A DNA stretch of 64,000 nt from Gnetum montanum (taxonomy: Eukaryota > Streptophyta > Gnetopsida > Gnetales > Gnetaceae): NCBI GenBank assembly GCA_015680685.1, contig MNCI01013764.1:118949-182948 (forward strand), read 5' to 3'. Below the pieces are notes generated by a model. That model ran no database searches and was not told the DNA's origin. It worked only from the letters and a program-made list of their open reading frames with translations. Shown here one piece after another: positions 45,250 to 58,019 of the stretch. The position numbers and the translations under genes were made by a program. Every line of letters starts with the position of its first letter. Within the stretch, counting starts at the first letter, position 1.

Positions 45250-46257
45250 GTTGCTTAGTTTATTAATGAGAGTAAGCTTCAAAAGAACTACCAAAATTCA
45301 AGGTTTAGGTTGGCTTTTGGAAAGTACTGCTCCCACAAAATAATGGAAGCAATAGAGATGATGGTGGTGCTAGATGTGCTAGTAGTTACAGAACTGACAT
45401 GGGTGCTCATAGAAACGATAATGGCTAGGGGTTACAATAGAACGTCAATGTCTCAATGTGAAAGTGGTGGAAATTACTTCATGGGAATTATGTGCATTCA
45501 TGGTGGAGGACATGGCCATAACTATACACCTAGAGACTATAAATGAGGATAATTTCTTTTTCTTGAGGAGGGGGGATCGGATCCTAGAGGGGCAGCAGAG
45601 ATGCACTACAAGTGATTACTAGGCTAGAAGAGATCCAGTAGCCTTCTCCCTTGGTAGGGCCAAGCTCAACATCAGCCAGTGTTCAACTCACAACACTACA
45701 ACAGGCTTTTCTCTTCCTAACGGTAGGCACATAATGCATGGTGCACACGGTGGCGGTAGGAAACTGGGAACCTAGAAGGAAATGGTTTCCCTCTCCTCTT
45801 TGGGTGATGTAATTAGTGGCAAGCTTCCTATTAGCTATAGGTGTGCAACAAAAAGTAGACGTGTCCACAACACATGTGGTAGACAAGGGTGGTCAATGGA
45901 CGATCAGCCTCCAGCTCCCAAATTAGTGGAGGATCAAATTCTAGAGGTGAAGGTAGCAAAGAGAAAACCTGCAGGTAGTAATTTATTTCTTCTCTATGGG
46001 TGCATGACTCTCTAGTAGTAGACAACACGTTGGGTAGCCTCACTCTCTCTTCTTTGTGGTAGTAGCTGCATGTGCGACTGCAGTAGGTGGTGGTTTCTTT
46101 CCCTTTACTTTGGCAGATAGTTTCTATTTCTTTTGAGTGCAACATGCATGCACTGTAGGGGTAGGTAACATTGGGCCTCCTCTTCTCCCACCCACAGTGG
46201 TTTGTTCCTTATTCTGAAGATCGTAGATAGGTGGCATACAGTAGAGATCTCCCTCCC

Positions 46258-46295
<38 letters not shown>

Positions 46296-46677
46296 NCTCT
46301 CCACAACAGCAACAACTACCATAGTGGAGACCAAGAGAGGTAGCACATTTTCGTAGTAGGCTTGATCTCTTTCTCTCTCTTCCTCTTTAGGTAGCGATCA
46401 CAGTCTTCCTACCCAATAGTGGACACCATCGATAATGACGGACCAACAGCATCAACGAGACTAGGGAAAATTTATTTCTTTTAGTTACATATTTTATTTG
46501 AGATAATCATTTAATTTAAATTTTATATTTTTTTTTTACTATTTTCAAAAGGCCACATAGCCCTTTCTAGCTGAGACTATTCTCAAGTTTCTGTACCCAT
46601 ATGGGAGGTGCCCTAGGCAATAGTCTCCTAAAATAAGTTTTCTTTCTCAATGTTAGTGCATCCAAATTCTATGCATC
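45250..46677 (+). mobile_element. LTR-like arm, plus orientation
   Basis: Starts near TGCTTAGTTTATTAATGAGAG and ends CTATGCATCA (about 1.43 kb). It is the inverted counterpart of 41724-43080, with shared blocks such as CTACCAAAATTCAAGGTTTAGG and ATTTTCAAAAGGCCA. No retroelement internal region adjoins its right side, so it may be a solo LTR or an element broken by the inversion. Confidence 0.6.
46258..46303 (+). repeat. CT dinucleotide microsatellite
   Basis: About 20 CT units with a single N at 46296, inside the LTR-like arm. The N suggests the length was not resolved by the assembly. Confidence 0.9.
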
Positions 46678-46689
46678 AACATCAACATT

Positions 46690-47770
46690 TATGAAATCAA
46701 GCATGGCAAGGAAGCATTAGTGATGAACCTATCATGATATTTTGTATTCTTTCTTAATGTCTCTCAAGTCAATCCTCCAAATATCAACAAAGAGGAGAAA
46801 AAGAAACACCCCAAAGAAAAATTCATGTGACAAATAAAAAAGCCTAATAGCCTAGAATTTGCATTGTAATTTGATAAGAACTTAAAGGGAGAAACAATTG
46901 CTTGTTTTCCCATCCAAAATCCTACCTTATGTAATTATTCTCATAAAATTTTGGACATTTCTTCATGTGTAGAGATCGAATTTACAGCCCATAATGCTGG
47001 AATTCCATTTAAGCCAATGTGTGGAGCTTAAAATGTAAACACGCTAGAAAAATTGGCAGCAAAAGATCAAAAACATTGATGGCATGTATGTTGGAATTTA
47101 GGCCATGAAAACATCCCAAATATGCCATCAAATTTGATAAGAAAGGTCAAAAAATTTGGTGGTTAATATGTTGCAATTTTTGGATGGTGAAGTGTCAAAT
47201 ACATTGGTGTTTCATGTTTAAAAGATCAAAAACATTGGTGCATCATACGTTACAAAATTTTACCACCAAAAGCTTCCAAAATGTTGTAGAATTTATCAAA
47301 AATTTGGCAACAATCATGGTGGAATCAATTAATAATTAATCGGGACATGCATAGCCTATTTAAACCAGAATTTGCTTCATTATAAGGACTTTTGGATTTT
47401 TGAAACTCTTCAAAACTTGAGACTTTTGAGAGAGATATATATCTAAGAGTCCAAAGCCATCTTCAAGAGCAAATCACTAGAAGCATCAAGATCTTGTTGT
47501 AGCATGAGTGAACTAAGCATATTTGGCAAGATTGCAAGACACACACTATCGATCCATAAATCAGATTTTCATTGTCATTTTCAAGGAGCTATGAAAAAAT
47601 TGTAGTTCTAAATTTTGTACTCTCTAAACCCTCTATTTTCATAGCATTAATACAAATCTTTTGTAGTTTTTTGGTTCATTTACTTATTATTTTCTACCAT
47701 TTCATTTCAATGTAGGCTCTGTTATTTATGCATTTTCTTGCTTATTTTTATTGTAATTTCATTCTAATAA
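46690..47770 (+). mobile_element. Putative LTR promoter and leader region
   Basis: Between about 47060 and 47300 a loose motif (AAAGATCAAAAACATTGRTG, with TTTGGTGG/CATGGTGG companions) recurs several times. It is followed by a TATA-like CCTATTTAAACCAG (about 47357) and a leader-like T/A-rich stretch. Promoter repeats before a TATA box and no coding fit an LTR, but its ends were not identified. Confidence 0.35.
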
Positions 47771-48042
47771 TAGACCCTCCAAGTCCTCAAGTGATAGGCA
47801 AGAATATTTGAGATGCTCTGAATCCTTTTTTGAGACCCATTGGATTTGGGGTTAAACTATTTCGCATGAAAATTTTTGGCCATCCAACATTGAATTTTTT
47901 CATTACTGCAATGAGCATTGATGACACTACATGATTATATGATAACAAAATGTTATCTTCTAAGTCTCTTCATTGCAACTATTCATCTTGGTGAAGAATA
48001 AATGTAAATTTTGGATAGTGTGGATATAGATGCTTATAGATA

Positions 48043-49162
48043 ACTGATGAGTTGTGAGGTACCCCCTACATCCAACCATACAAATCACAAAGCATTCACA
48101 CATGATCCAATTAAATTCTGTGGACTTTATAGTTTTTGGTGCACTAGTCTTCTAAGTAGTGAACCTTGCCCTAAGTTCATTCGTTGTCTTCCTGATTACA
48201 CTTGTGAAGTACAAAGGTATGATTAAGTGAAATTGAGGCATATAATTTTCATCATTTTATATTATATGTTCTTTGGTGCTTTGAAGAGATAAAGTAATTT
48301 AATGACTAATCTAAATTAACTAATCAACTGATCTATAACTGGTCTTAACATAAGCATCCAACCCCACTTTTCGTACATGTCCTAAACCCCCATATCCACT
48401 ACTAGGTTACCAAGCGCTATGCTACTGTGCGTACCAAGCAATAATGCTGCTGGGATTACCAAGAAAATACATGTTACATTCAAAGTAGTCGTACTTATGT
48501 AATTAATCTATCTAGTGTATCTCACTTAATTACCTCATTAGGATAATTACTAGAAAACATTGAATAAATAATTAAAAATATTAAATGCATTAATAAATAT
48601 TTAAACTATCTAGAATGCTGCAAGGTTTATTAAGAAGCTCGTCTTTATTACCACACACACTGTCATGCTCAAGTACAATAGTGCTTAAATAAAGATCCAT
48701 ACACTCAATGACTCCTATTGCGGGCACTTGAGAGAAATATTCTAACTTCCAAATGTAAAAATTGTAAGACTTTAGCTACTATTCTCAATCTGATGCCATA
48801 AATGCAACTAGTGAGCATGTATTTATAGGCCAAAACACCCTTGTGTTGATGAGCCTATGTCGACAAGGCTACATTGATGCAATAGACTGCATCAACAAGG
48901 CCTAGTTGACAAGGCCTAGTCGATGCAACAAACCATATTTCAACAACAACCTTTATCTATTATGGCACCTCATTCTAGTTGTTTATGGTTTTGGGATGTG
49001 CTCTTATTAAATCATTCACAGGTGGGAAATTTGTCCTACGAGAAGAAATCTTTTAGTTTATAAATATGCCTTTAAATNATTGGCAGCAAATGATAATTCC
49101 TTTTAAGTTTTAACAACTATCTTTGAATGATCCTAATTATCTAAAGCACTAGTACCAGTCCT
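48043..49162 (-). mobile_element. Diverged LTR of the 28127-28918 family, minus orientation
   Basis: Read on the minus strand it ends TGGATGTAGGGGGTACCTCACAACTCATCA at 48043 (only the last part quoted here for matching: CTCACAACTCATCA). It contains CTTGGTAATCCCAGCAGCA and CTTGGTACGCACAGTAGC blocks. A TATA-like CCTATAAATA lies near 48827. Upstream of it is a repeat of GCATCAA / TGTCGACAAGGC units (48850-48930). The promoter-side boundary near 49162 is approximate. Confidence 0.5.
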
Positions 49163-50096
49163 CAACAAAAGTGCTAGTGATGAGCAGCAAAGTAATTCTA
49201 CATCCAACCATACAAATCATAAATGTTCACATACAATTCCGTCGAATTACGAGAACTAAGATAAGTTAGATGCCTTAGATAGTTAATAAATAGATCATTA
49301 AATGTTTTTTTCATAGTCACACTTGTGTAGGTTTAAGGTGTATCATCATGATAGAGGTACATGATCAAATTTTATTATTAAAATATTAAGCTAATTAACT
49401 TAAGTGCAAAAAATTAATTTAATCTAGCCTAAGCATAAAGTATCTACTCGCCACTTTTCGTACACATTTTGAACATATAATAATATTGTTAGATTTCCAA
49501 GTTTTTATTGCTAGGCATACTAAATGATCCATTGTTGGGATTACTAAGTGTTAGTACATGTGTGCTTAAGTTGGTTATACTCATGCACATTACTTATATG
49601 CAATGAAATAAAATACTCATCCATGTGCATAAGAAGTAAAGGAATAATTAAAGTATAGTGCAATAATGAAAATTTAAAAATAATCCAAGTGCTACTGTGC
49701 ATAAAATAAATATCGATTTTATTGTTGTCATGCGAGTATGTTTAAGTATATTAAGCACTTGAATAAAATTCCATTCAATCCATACTGCAAACACTTGTTA
49801 GAAAAAATTCTAACTATTATGGAATCAAACTAACAAGGTTTCACTAAATAATAATCAAATGTTACCCTAATTGTAGCTATATAAGCATTTCTAAGACTTG
49901 TGTCAATACTTATGTGTTGATGAAGTTAGGGCTATGTTAATGTTGATGTGTCAATGCCACTAACTGAAACAATGTTCATCATATGTAAAGTAATAATCAA
50001 ACTAGCTTTTTTATTGTTTAACATGCCATAAATTTATCAAGAGGATAAATTAAAATGGTTGGTGATTAGATTCAATCCCCTCATCACATATTTCAA
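49163..50096 (-). mobile_element. Second diverged LTR in tandem, minus orientation
   Basis: Starts on the plus strand with TGATGAGCAGC and TCTACATCCAACCATACAAA, matching the end of the preceding LTR. It contains the CTTAGTAATCCCAACAATG-type block and a TATA-like GCTTATATAGC (about 49878). It ends near CCCCTCATCA (50096). It is the same family as 48043-49162 and lies head to tail with it. Confidence 0.45.
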
Positions 50097-50258
50097 AGTG
50101 TTGCTCATCACATATGTAAACTCTCTATATTGGTAATCAAAAAAATTATACATGAGCAACATCATGGTCATGTATATATGTAGTAATAAGAATTGGAAAA
50201 ATTGTTTAATCCATAAAAAATTACCAAATTTAAACCTTAATTCTAATTTAAAAAATAT

Positions 50259-50970
50259 NNNNNNNNNNNNNNNNNNNNNNNNNNNNNNNNNNNNNNNNNN
50301 NNNNNNNNNNNNNNNNNNNNNNNNNNNNNNNNNNNNNNNNNNNNNNNNNNNNNNNNNNNNNNNNNNNNNNNNNNNNNNNNNNNNNNNNNNNNNNNNNNNN
50401 NNNNNNNNNNNNNNNNNNNNNNNNNNNNNNNNNNNNNNNNNNNNNNNNNNNNNNNNNNNNNNNNNNNNNNNNNNNNNNNNNNNNNNNNNNNNNNNNNNNN
50501 NNNNNNNNNNNNNNNNNNNNNNNNNNNNNNNNNNNNNNNNNNNNNNNNNNNNNNNNNNNNNNNNNNNNNNNNNNNNNNNNNNNNNNNNNNNNNNNNNNNN
50601 NNNNNNNNNNNNNNNNNNNNNNNNNNNNNNNNNNNNNNNNNNNNNNNNNNNNNNNNNNNNNNNNNNNNNNNNNNNNNNNNNNNNNNNNNNNNNNNNNNNN
50701 NNNNNNNNNNNNNNNNNNNNNNNNNNNNNNNNNNNNNNNNNNNNNNNNNNNNNNNNNNNNNNNNNNNNNNNNNNNNNNNNNNNNNNNNNNNNNNNNNNNN
50801 NNNNNNNNNNNNNNNNNNNNNNNNNNNNNNNNNNNNNNNNNNNNNNNNNNNNNNNNNNNNNNNNNNNNNNNNNNNNNNNNNNNNNNNNNNNNNNNNNNNN
50901 NNNNNNNNNNNNNNNNNNNNNNNNNNNNNNNNNNNNNNNNNNNNNNNNNNNNNNNNNNNNNNNNNNNNNN
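50259..50970. other. Assembly gap (712 Ns)
   Basis: A run of unknown bases. Any reading frame drawn across it is meaningless. Confidence 1.
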
Positions 50971-52357
50971 TTTTGTTAATTTTCTAAATGATTTGGTAAA
51001 AATTTCATTTGCATAATAAAATTCTCAACGAGGTTTTGTCGATAGTTCACTTTTCTGATTATCATTTTTTTACTCTACTAGAGGATCTCCAAGTGTTTCA
51101 TTTTTTTAGCATCATTTCTACTTTTGTGATTATTTTCATTATTTTTTTCTTATTTCATTCCTAACAAAATAAAGAATTTGCAATCTAGAAAAACATAGTT
51201 TGTAAAATGACCAAACACAAGTTTTTGATCAAAATGTATGCACAATGCCTTTAATAGAAAAATCTCTTTTAAAAGTAGAAGTCAATGATGTGTTCCTTCC
51301 AACCCTCAAAAATTTTGAAGAAAACCAAGAATCCAAAATGCATAATAAATGAAATTGATGTCTTTCCTCATTGAAAAGGTTTTGAATGAGAGAAAAATGT
51401 TCATTTTGCTAAAACTAGCTTAGAAGATCAAAAATCAGTTCATGTAAAGGGAAAACTTTACCCTATTAGATGAGAGTCTATTATAGGAATCTTGTAACTA
51501 TTTTTGATTATAGAATTTAATTCCTCTTGAGAAATCTTATAGCTATTTAAGTGGGGAAGGGGTGTTACACTCTAAAAACTAAATTATAATATTAAAAAAA
51601 TTCAAATACATCATATCATTGAATAGAAACCCTAAAAAAAGTGTAATGGTTTTGGGGATGTCTTTTCAAGTTGTTGTCCTTATAGCCAATCCTTAAAAAC
51701 CTATCCTCTAGGATAGAAAAAAGATTAGGCCTTGCCCTTATTTAGAAGCTTCCTTATGGGTTCTCACTACTTCCTAAAAGATTTCTTATAGAAAAAACTT
51801 TCTTTAAAGATCAAAGAACACATCATTCAGAAATAATAAATAACTGGTTGAAGATATTTCCAAATGCAAAGAAAGAAAGTAGACAATGTAAGTTGATTAC
51901 CAAGAATGACTTTATTAATTCTTAAATGAAATTTGTTACAAATTTTTAATATCCATTTTTAAGCATGATAAGAGTATAGGATACTAAAAAAACATGAGAA
52001 AATAAGTTTTCACTCCTACAAAGAAGACATTGAATAATTCTCATATGTTTAAGATAAGTACCGAAAGAAAGACCTTGATGAATAAGATAACATTAAAAAA
52101 TAAATTTAGGAAAGGTAGAAGCTCTCCAAATATATTTTATTTTCTTCAAAAGTGTGATAATAATTACATTTCTAGGCTTTATTAATTTTGTTATAAATAA
52201 AATCATTCTTTCTAATAAACTGGTAAGCAAGGTTGAAATTAAGAAGAAAACACATTTTCCATCATTCAAAAAAATATTTGGAAAAGTCTAATGCAAACTA
52301 GTATTACCTTTAAATAAATTATCAAGATAAGAAATTAAATTTTTAAAATTCTTTTTN
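50971..52357. other. Unassigned AT-rich DNA
   Basis: No gene, RNA or element terminus recognised between the gap and the LTR of element B. Confidence 0.4.
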
Positions 52358-52625
52358 TAAAATAATGGAAAAAATTTATTGATGTTTGGTAGGTACACTA
52401 TAACGCCCTCTGGGTTATCTTTCTATGACACTTAGGACTTAGAGGCAATCTATCACTACCACCTCTGTTAGGCTATCTAGCTNCGAAAGAAGTAGAAAAA
52501 TAAAATAATGGAAAAAATTTATTGATGTTTGGTAGGTACACTATAACGCCCTCTGGGTTATCTCTCTATGACACTTAGGACTTAGAGGCAATCTATCACT
52601 ACCACCTCTGTTAGGCTATCTAGCT
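52358..52625. repeat. 125-bp duplication bounded by single Ns (likely assembly artefact)
   Basis: TAAAATAATGGAAAAAATTT and the following bases (125 in all) occur at 52358-52482 and 52501-52625, with one T/C difference. Single Ns sit at 52357 and 52483. The near-identity next to Ns suggests overlapping contig ends that were not merged. A true recent tandem duplication is the alternative. Confidence 0.65.
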
Positions 52626-52858
52626 GAAGGGGTGATCAATCCCTTCTTATCCTACTTCACTCGACCCTTGCCAATCTTGGCTCTACAACTCCATGTTAAT
52701 ACAACCTCTAAACCTTACCTTAAATGCCACAAGTCAAACCCATTTCCGAGGGGTACCATGAATAGGTGTAACTCCTCATAATAAGGTACACCTTCTTCTA
52801 AAGGCTAATTACATGATTATAGCATAATTCCATCCTTAACAAGGGATAGGAAATTATA
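52390..52858 (-). mobile_element. 3' LTR of element B
   Basis: On the minus strand a polypurine tract (TTAAGGGGGGTAGAT) is followed at 52858 by TATAATTTCC, where element A has TGTAATGTCTC, so the TG start is mutated to TA. The body aligns to 19166-19560. The far end lies inside the duplicated segment, so its exact end is uncertain. Confidence 0.65.
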
Positions 52859-53179
52859 ATCTACCCCCCTTAAGCATCCAACTCATCCTCAAGTGCTTTC
52901 ACTATGTCCAGTTGTTCAACAACTGCTTCACCATTTTTCTTCTCATTCTTTGCTTCATTATTATCTATACAAAAAGAAAAATTATAAGTTAATAAATGTA
53001 ATTTCTTACCTAAGAATATTGTAATTCATTACTCAATATCATGATGATCAAAAAGCTGAGGACAAGTATTGAGAATAAACTCCTTATTTTCCTAAGTTTG
53101 CTGATCACAATTTCATCAATGGACCTACACTTTGATGATGGTTTCATTGTGAAGCTTCTTGGTTCTGCAATTCTTTAAG

Positions 53180-54460
53180 TTAATTACTTTGACCTTGAAA
53201 CTAACATTAGATCTCAAGGGTAAAGTGTTTCAATCTAGCATGTAAGGCACATCATTTTCATGGAACTTTTTTAGCAAAGTTACATGGAAAACTAGATGAA
53301 TTCTTAAAGTTGGTGGAAGATTTAATTGATATGCTACTTTGTTATTTCCTTCTAAGATTTCAAAGGGTTCACAATATCTTGGAGCTAAGCTAGTATATTT
53401 TCCTAACTTAAGGGAACTCCTAGTGGGTTTTACTCTTATTAGTACTTGATCTTTGATTTGAAATTCCTTCTTAAGTTGATGTTGATATGCATATCCTTTA
53501 TACTTGTCTTGGGCTACTTGTAGATTTTTTTTAACTCATATAATAATATTCTCTATTATTTTTATTTCTTCTTCTTCCACTTTGCACTTAAAGTGGGATC
53601 TAACCAAGCTAGTGGTGTATGGCAATTTCATCCATATACAACTTCAAATGGTGTCTTGATGTATGGATCCTTGATAATTATTATTATAGGTGAATTCAGC
53701 TAGATGTAAGTAATTCTCCCATGTATTTGGCCTACTTCCAAAGTAGCTTCGTAGAATATTTTCTACTATTCGGCTGACATGTTCTATCTAGCTATCTATC
53801 TCTGGGTGATATGTTGTGCTAAATTTCAATTGGGTTCAAAGTTCCTTGAAGAAATTTTGCTAGAATTTTGAAATGAACTTAGGGTCTCTATCAAAAGTGA
53901 TTGATTTTGGACATCCATCTAATTGAAATACTTCTCATAAAAATTTTTGGGCTACCTCTTCAGCTATGTTTGTAGACTTTAAAGTTATGAAATAAGACAT
54001 CTGTGATAGATGGTCAACTACCACCAAGATTGAGTCATTCCCTTTTTTAGTTATTGGTAATCCCATGATAAAATCCATGGTAATGTCTTCCCATTTCCAT
54101 GTTGGAATTTCCAAAGGTTATAATAATCCACTAGGTTTATTTTGATTGGCTTTCACTCTCTAGTAGGCTGGATAATTTTTTATGTATGTGGATACATCTT
54201 TTTTCATTACAGGCCAGAAATAAAATTTATGTATCATCACATAGGTTTTAACATATCCAAGATGTCCAGCGTATGGCACTTCATGAGCTTTTAACAATAG
54301 CTTAAGTCTCTAATTGTCTTCTAGTATACATACCCTTTTTCCTTTCATCAATAGACCTTCTAAAGAGAGGTGATAATGGGGCTCAGAAGAAATATTGGCT
54401 AGAATCTTCTTAAAATAAGGATCCTATTTTATTTGTTCCTTAATTTCTCCTTCCATAGAG
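53180..54460 (-). pseudogene. Integrase of element B
   Basis: The region corresponds to 17600-18640 of element A, with recognisable pieces in shifting frames, for example the zinc-finger area near 54250 (CATACGCTGGACATCTTGGA in DNA) and the core near 54080. The C-terminal part covers 53200-53560. Heavily decayed. Confidence 0.55.
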
Positions 54461-54469
54461 GTGGTCACA

Positions 54470-55700
54470 ACACTAATCATTAGGTTCTATAATCAACTAA
54501 TGACATTAGCTACTACATTTTGCTTGCCTTGAATATATTTAATCTCAAAATTATATTTGGCCAATAATTCTACCTACCTTTATTATCAAGTGTTTAAGAT
54601 GGGTTGTCTTTGTACATATTCTAAGCTTTTATGATTTTTTTAATATAAATCTCTTTCCACAAATATAGTGTCTCCAAACTTTTAAAGCATGAATAATTGC
54701 AAGTAATTCTAGATCATGGGTTAAGTAATTTACCTTAGCTCCTTGTAATTTACAAGATTAAAAACATACTACCTTATCTTCTTGTAAACTAACTACACCA
54801 ATTCCTACTCCAAAGGCATCAGTAGATACCTTAAATGGTATTTCTTTGTCTAGAATTCTTAGGATATGCACTATTGTTAGTAGCATCTTTAGTCTAAGAA
54901 AAGATTTTCTACATTTTTTATCAAATTTAAACACACTTTTCTTACAAAAAATTAATCAATGGGGCTACCAAGGTAGAATAATCTTTAATAAAGTATTGAT
55001 AAAAACCTATTAAGCCCAACAAACTATGCACTAATATAGCATCTTTTAGTTCCAGCCAATCTCAAACCACACTAACTTTAGCTAGCTCTACTTGTAATCC
55101 TTTCTTAGATACAATATGACCCAAGTATGATACTTCTTCTTTAAAAAGTTCACATTTACTTAATTTTTCCTTTAACTAATGTTCCTTGAGAATTTCCATC
55201 ATAGTTTTAAAATGTTTAACATGTTCTTCCCTTAACTTAGAGTAAATAAGTATATCATCCATAAATATAATAATAAATTGATCAAGGTACTCTCAAAAAA
55301 TATTATTCATTAATGTCATGAATGTTGTAGGTTCATTGGTTAATCCAATTGGCATTACCACAAACTCATACAATTTGTACCTATTTCTAAAAGAAGTTTC
55401 ATTGTCTTTTTCCTTAATCCTTATTTGGTGATAGCCTAATTTAAAACTGATCTTAGAGAAATAGCATGCTCTAATAAGTTGATTGAATACATCATCAATC
55501 CTAGGTAAGGGATAATTATTTTTAATTATCATTTTGTTTAATGCTCTATAGTCAACGCATAACCTTAATGTACCATCCTTCTTTTTGACGAATAAGGCTG
55601 GCACACCCCAAGATGACACACTAAGTTGAATCTTTTCTTCTTCCAAAAATTGGTCTAATTTTACCTTTAACTCCCTTAATTCTAAGATGGAAAATCTATA
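54470..55700 (-). pseudogene. RT and RNase H of element B
   Basis: A 117-codon open piece (55293-55646) reads [44 protein letters not shown] and [17 protein letters not shown]. The catalytic box FMDDILIYSK follows (about 55250) with both Asp residues. RNase H reads FKVSTDAFGVGIGVVSLQED and THDLELLAIIHALKVWRHY. RNase H keeps the TDA motif that element A has lost. Confidence 0.75.
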
Positions 55701-55859
55701 AGGGGATTTTGAAACTAGCTATGTACCAAGAAAAATATCAATGACATGTTCAATAGTTCTTTTTGGAGGTAGTTCCCTAGTTTCATCAGATGCTAAATCT
55801 TTATATTATTCAAGTTCTTTTGGAATTTTAATCTCATAGGATATCTAAGGTTGAGTTAC

Positions 55860-56170
55860 TTTTACAACCAACATTGTAGCACCCATCTTGACTAGTCTCT
55901 TAGCTTGCTTAATAGTTATAATGTGAATCTTTTGTTGTACCTACCCTCCTTAGAACCCTAACTCCGTCAATGATTAGTACTTTCAAAACACAAGTTCCAA
56001 AGTGGGTAGCAATATCAAATTTTTGTAAAAAAGACATTCCTAAGATCACATCAATATCTCCTAATTTAAATTCAAATAATTCATCAACAAAAGGAATGTC
56101 TTGCAAGGTACAGATAATTTCTTTAGACCTAGTATGTGTTAGTACATTTGACCATTACATGGAACAATTT
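55860..56170 (-). pseudogene. Protease fragment of element B
   Basis: The piece at 55909-56106 reads MQDIPFVDELFEFKLGDIDV, then ILGMSFLQKFDIATHF, the flap and C-terminal signature, matching element A's protease. The active site upstream is not readable. Confidence 0.6.
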
Positions 56171-56179
56171 TTTTAAGTA

Positions 56180-57740
56180 TCAGAAAGAATAGTTACTAGT
56201 CCTATGCCATCAAAAAAATGGTGCAAATGTATCTTTTGGATGATGGAAGAATGATTATTATTTGGGATTATAAACTAGCTCCTATTGTCTGTTGGTCACA
56301 AGTTCCAATTAAGGGCATTTTTGTTTATCACTCCAAGGTTGAAATCCTTGAAAAGGAATCTATTATGCATAGGTAAAATTTTGATCATCACATGCTTAAC
56401 CAAGAAACCATGATCTTCCACAGATGTTGGGAACAACATGAGACTCTAAATCTTCTTTCCATTATTAACTAATCATCATAATCATATTCAGGATATACAG
56501 ACAAGAAACCAATGAAATATCCACCATCTAACCCTACAACTGGAAGGCTTATACAACCTAATTACTTAATGAACATAACTGAAAAAAAGGAAGTAGGAAC
56601 CAAGTAACAAATCTCTATTCAAAGGAAAAAATAAAAACAACACAAAATAATGTATGAAGGTAACATGATCTTCTCTTATAAATAGAGAGGAAAATAGGTA
56701 GCCACTCATGCTAACAAGAATAGTAGATTAGAGTAAGGAAAAACATTGCAGAATGATCTGTCAATGAATTCATAAATCATAGAGATCAGGCCATATATTA
56801 AAATTAAATAATAAATAATAGTAGCCTAGCCATGGAGAGGAGCATGGCTATTAACGCAATAGCATTTGGCTAGATTTCTTCTTTAGCATTCCTACAAAGA
56901 AATATGGGGTTTCCTCGTGTGCTGCTACATGTGTATCCTAAATTAAGGTCATTCAAGTGATGATGTTTACTTTGATTCTACTTGCAATTCTATAATTGCC
57001 TAACATGGACCGCACTACTTGCACAAATTGGCACTATTACTACTACGTAGTTCTTGAGCCAAGCCTATGCAAAACCCTATGCTATTACCTTAAAAAAAAA
57101 ATTAGTTACAGATTTTATTAGCATTCATGCAATGTTGAATGTTCAACCCAATAGAATCCCCTCGTCAACAATAATCATACTCAATGATTGGGCTTGGAAC
57201 AATGACGATGGAGCCTACTATGCTTATGCATCATTTGATCATCTCCATTTCCCCACAACACAACATTGTTAACATAGTTAAGGGTAGAACACATGTATGG
57301 AGTTTGTTGTTGCTCGAAGGCAACACTCAGTGGAAACAATGCTACAAACAGTACATGCATAGTGTCCAAATAGTGATGTGTAACGGCATTAATGACATTG
57401 TCATCATCAAGCTCCCTCAACCAAAATGGCATCCATGATGATGGAGAGGCACAATGTGAAGAATGATGAACCCTCTTCCTTGTAACAAGCAGCAACAGTA
57501 AACCTTGATCCCTATGTTTCTACAATCGATAAAAAAAATCACATTTTTTAAATGAAAGATTTAAATTGGGATACAATATTTTAAAAAATCTATATAGATT
57601 ATTATAGTGAGCACAAATTATAATATAAGTCTAAATAAAAGAGTACATGGGAAAGTTATGATATAGACCTTTGATTTTTTATATATATTTTATTTATTTC
57701 CCATGAAAGTTGTATGGAAGCACAAGTAAACCTCCTAAAT
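56180..57740. other. Unassigned DNA
   Basis: Several short overlapping frames on both strands (57054-57495) have no recognised motif. No gene is supported. Confidence 0.35.
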
Positions 57741-57757
57741 GTTTGCATTATACATGA

Positions 57758-58010
57758 CACTTGCCAACTATGGCATGTATTTCTCTAGTTTAGTAACTCC
57801 CTGTAATGGTTACAACTAAAAAATCCATGATACTTTTCAGTTTTCCATTGCCAAGAAGACACTTGCCAATCATAGCATACATTTTTCAAATTTATCAAAA
57901 CTTCTATGCAAGTTATAACTTCCTATGGTGGTTATAAATTAATCCCCTAGATATTTGTAACACTCCTTAACTTGTTATGATTGTTGTAACTACTCAAAGC
58001 CACTATAAAA
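57758..58010 (+). promoter_or_regulatory. Tandem 102-bp repeat followed by a TATA box (LTR promoter-like)
   Basis: CACTTGCCAACTATGGCATG (57758) and CACTTGCCAATCATAGCATA (57860) start two diverged 102-base units. A CACTATAAAATGGC TATA-like box follows at about 58003. Downstream sequence to about 58900 is non-coding. The arrangement is that of an LTR, with ends unidentified. Confidence 0.4.
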
Positions 58011-58019
58011 TGGCTTGAA

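Larger units (their letters stand above)
52880..56170 (-). mobile_element. Ty3/gypsy element B, truncated at the protease
   Basis: Minus-strand integrase, RNase H, RT and protease are present with many stops and several frameshifts. The family is the same as element A. Upstream of the protease (above 56170) gag is absent and the sequence is unrelated, so the 5' part was lost. Confidence 0.8.

Noticed and set aside
50152-50979. 275-codon open frame
   Set aside because: It consists almost entirely of the N gap; unknown bases produce no stops.
57054-57495. Small genes on both strands
   Set aside because: Overlapping frames on opposite strands, no motif, no codon signal.
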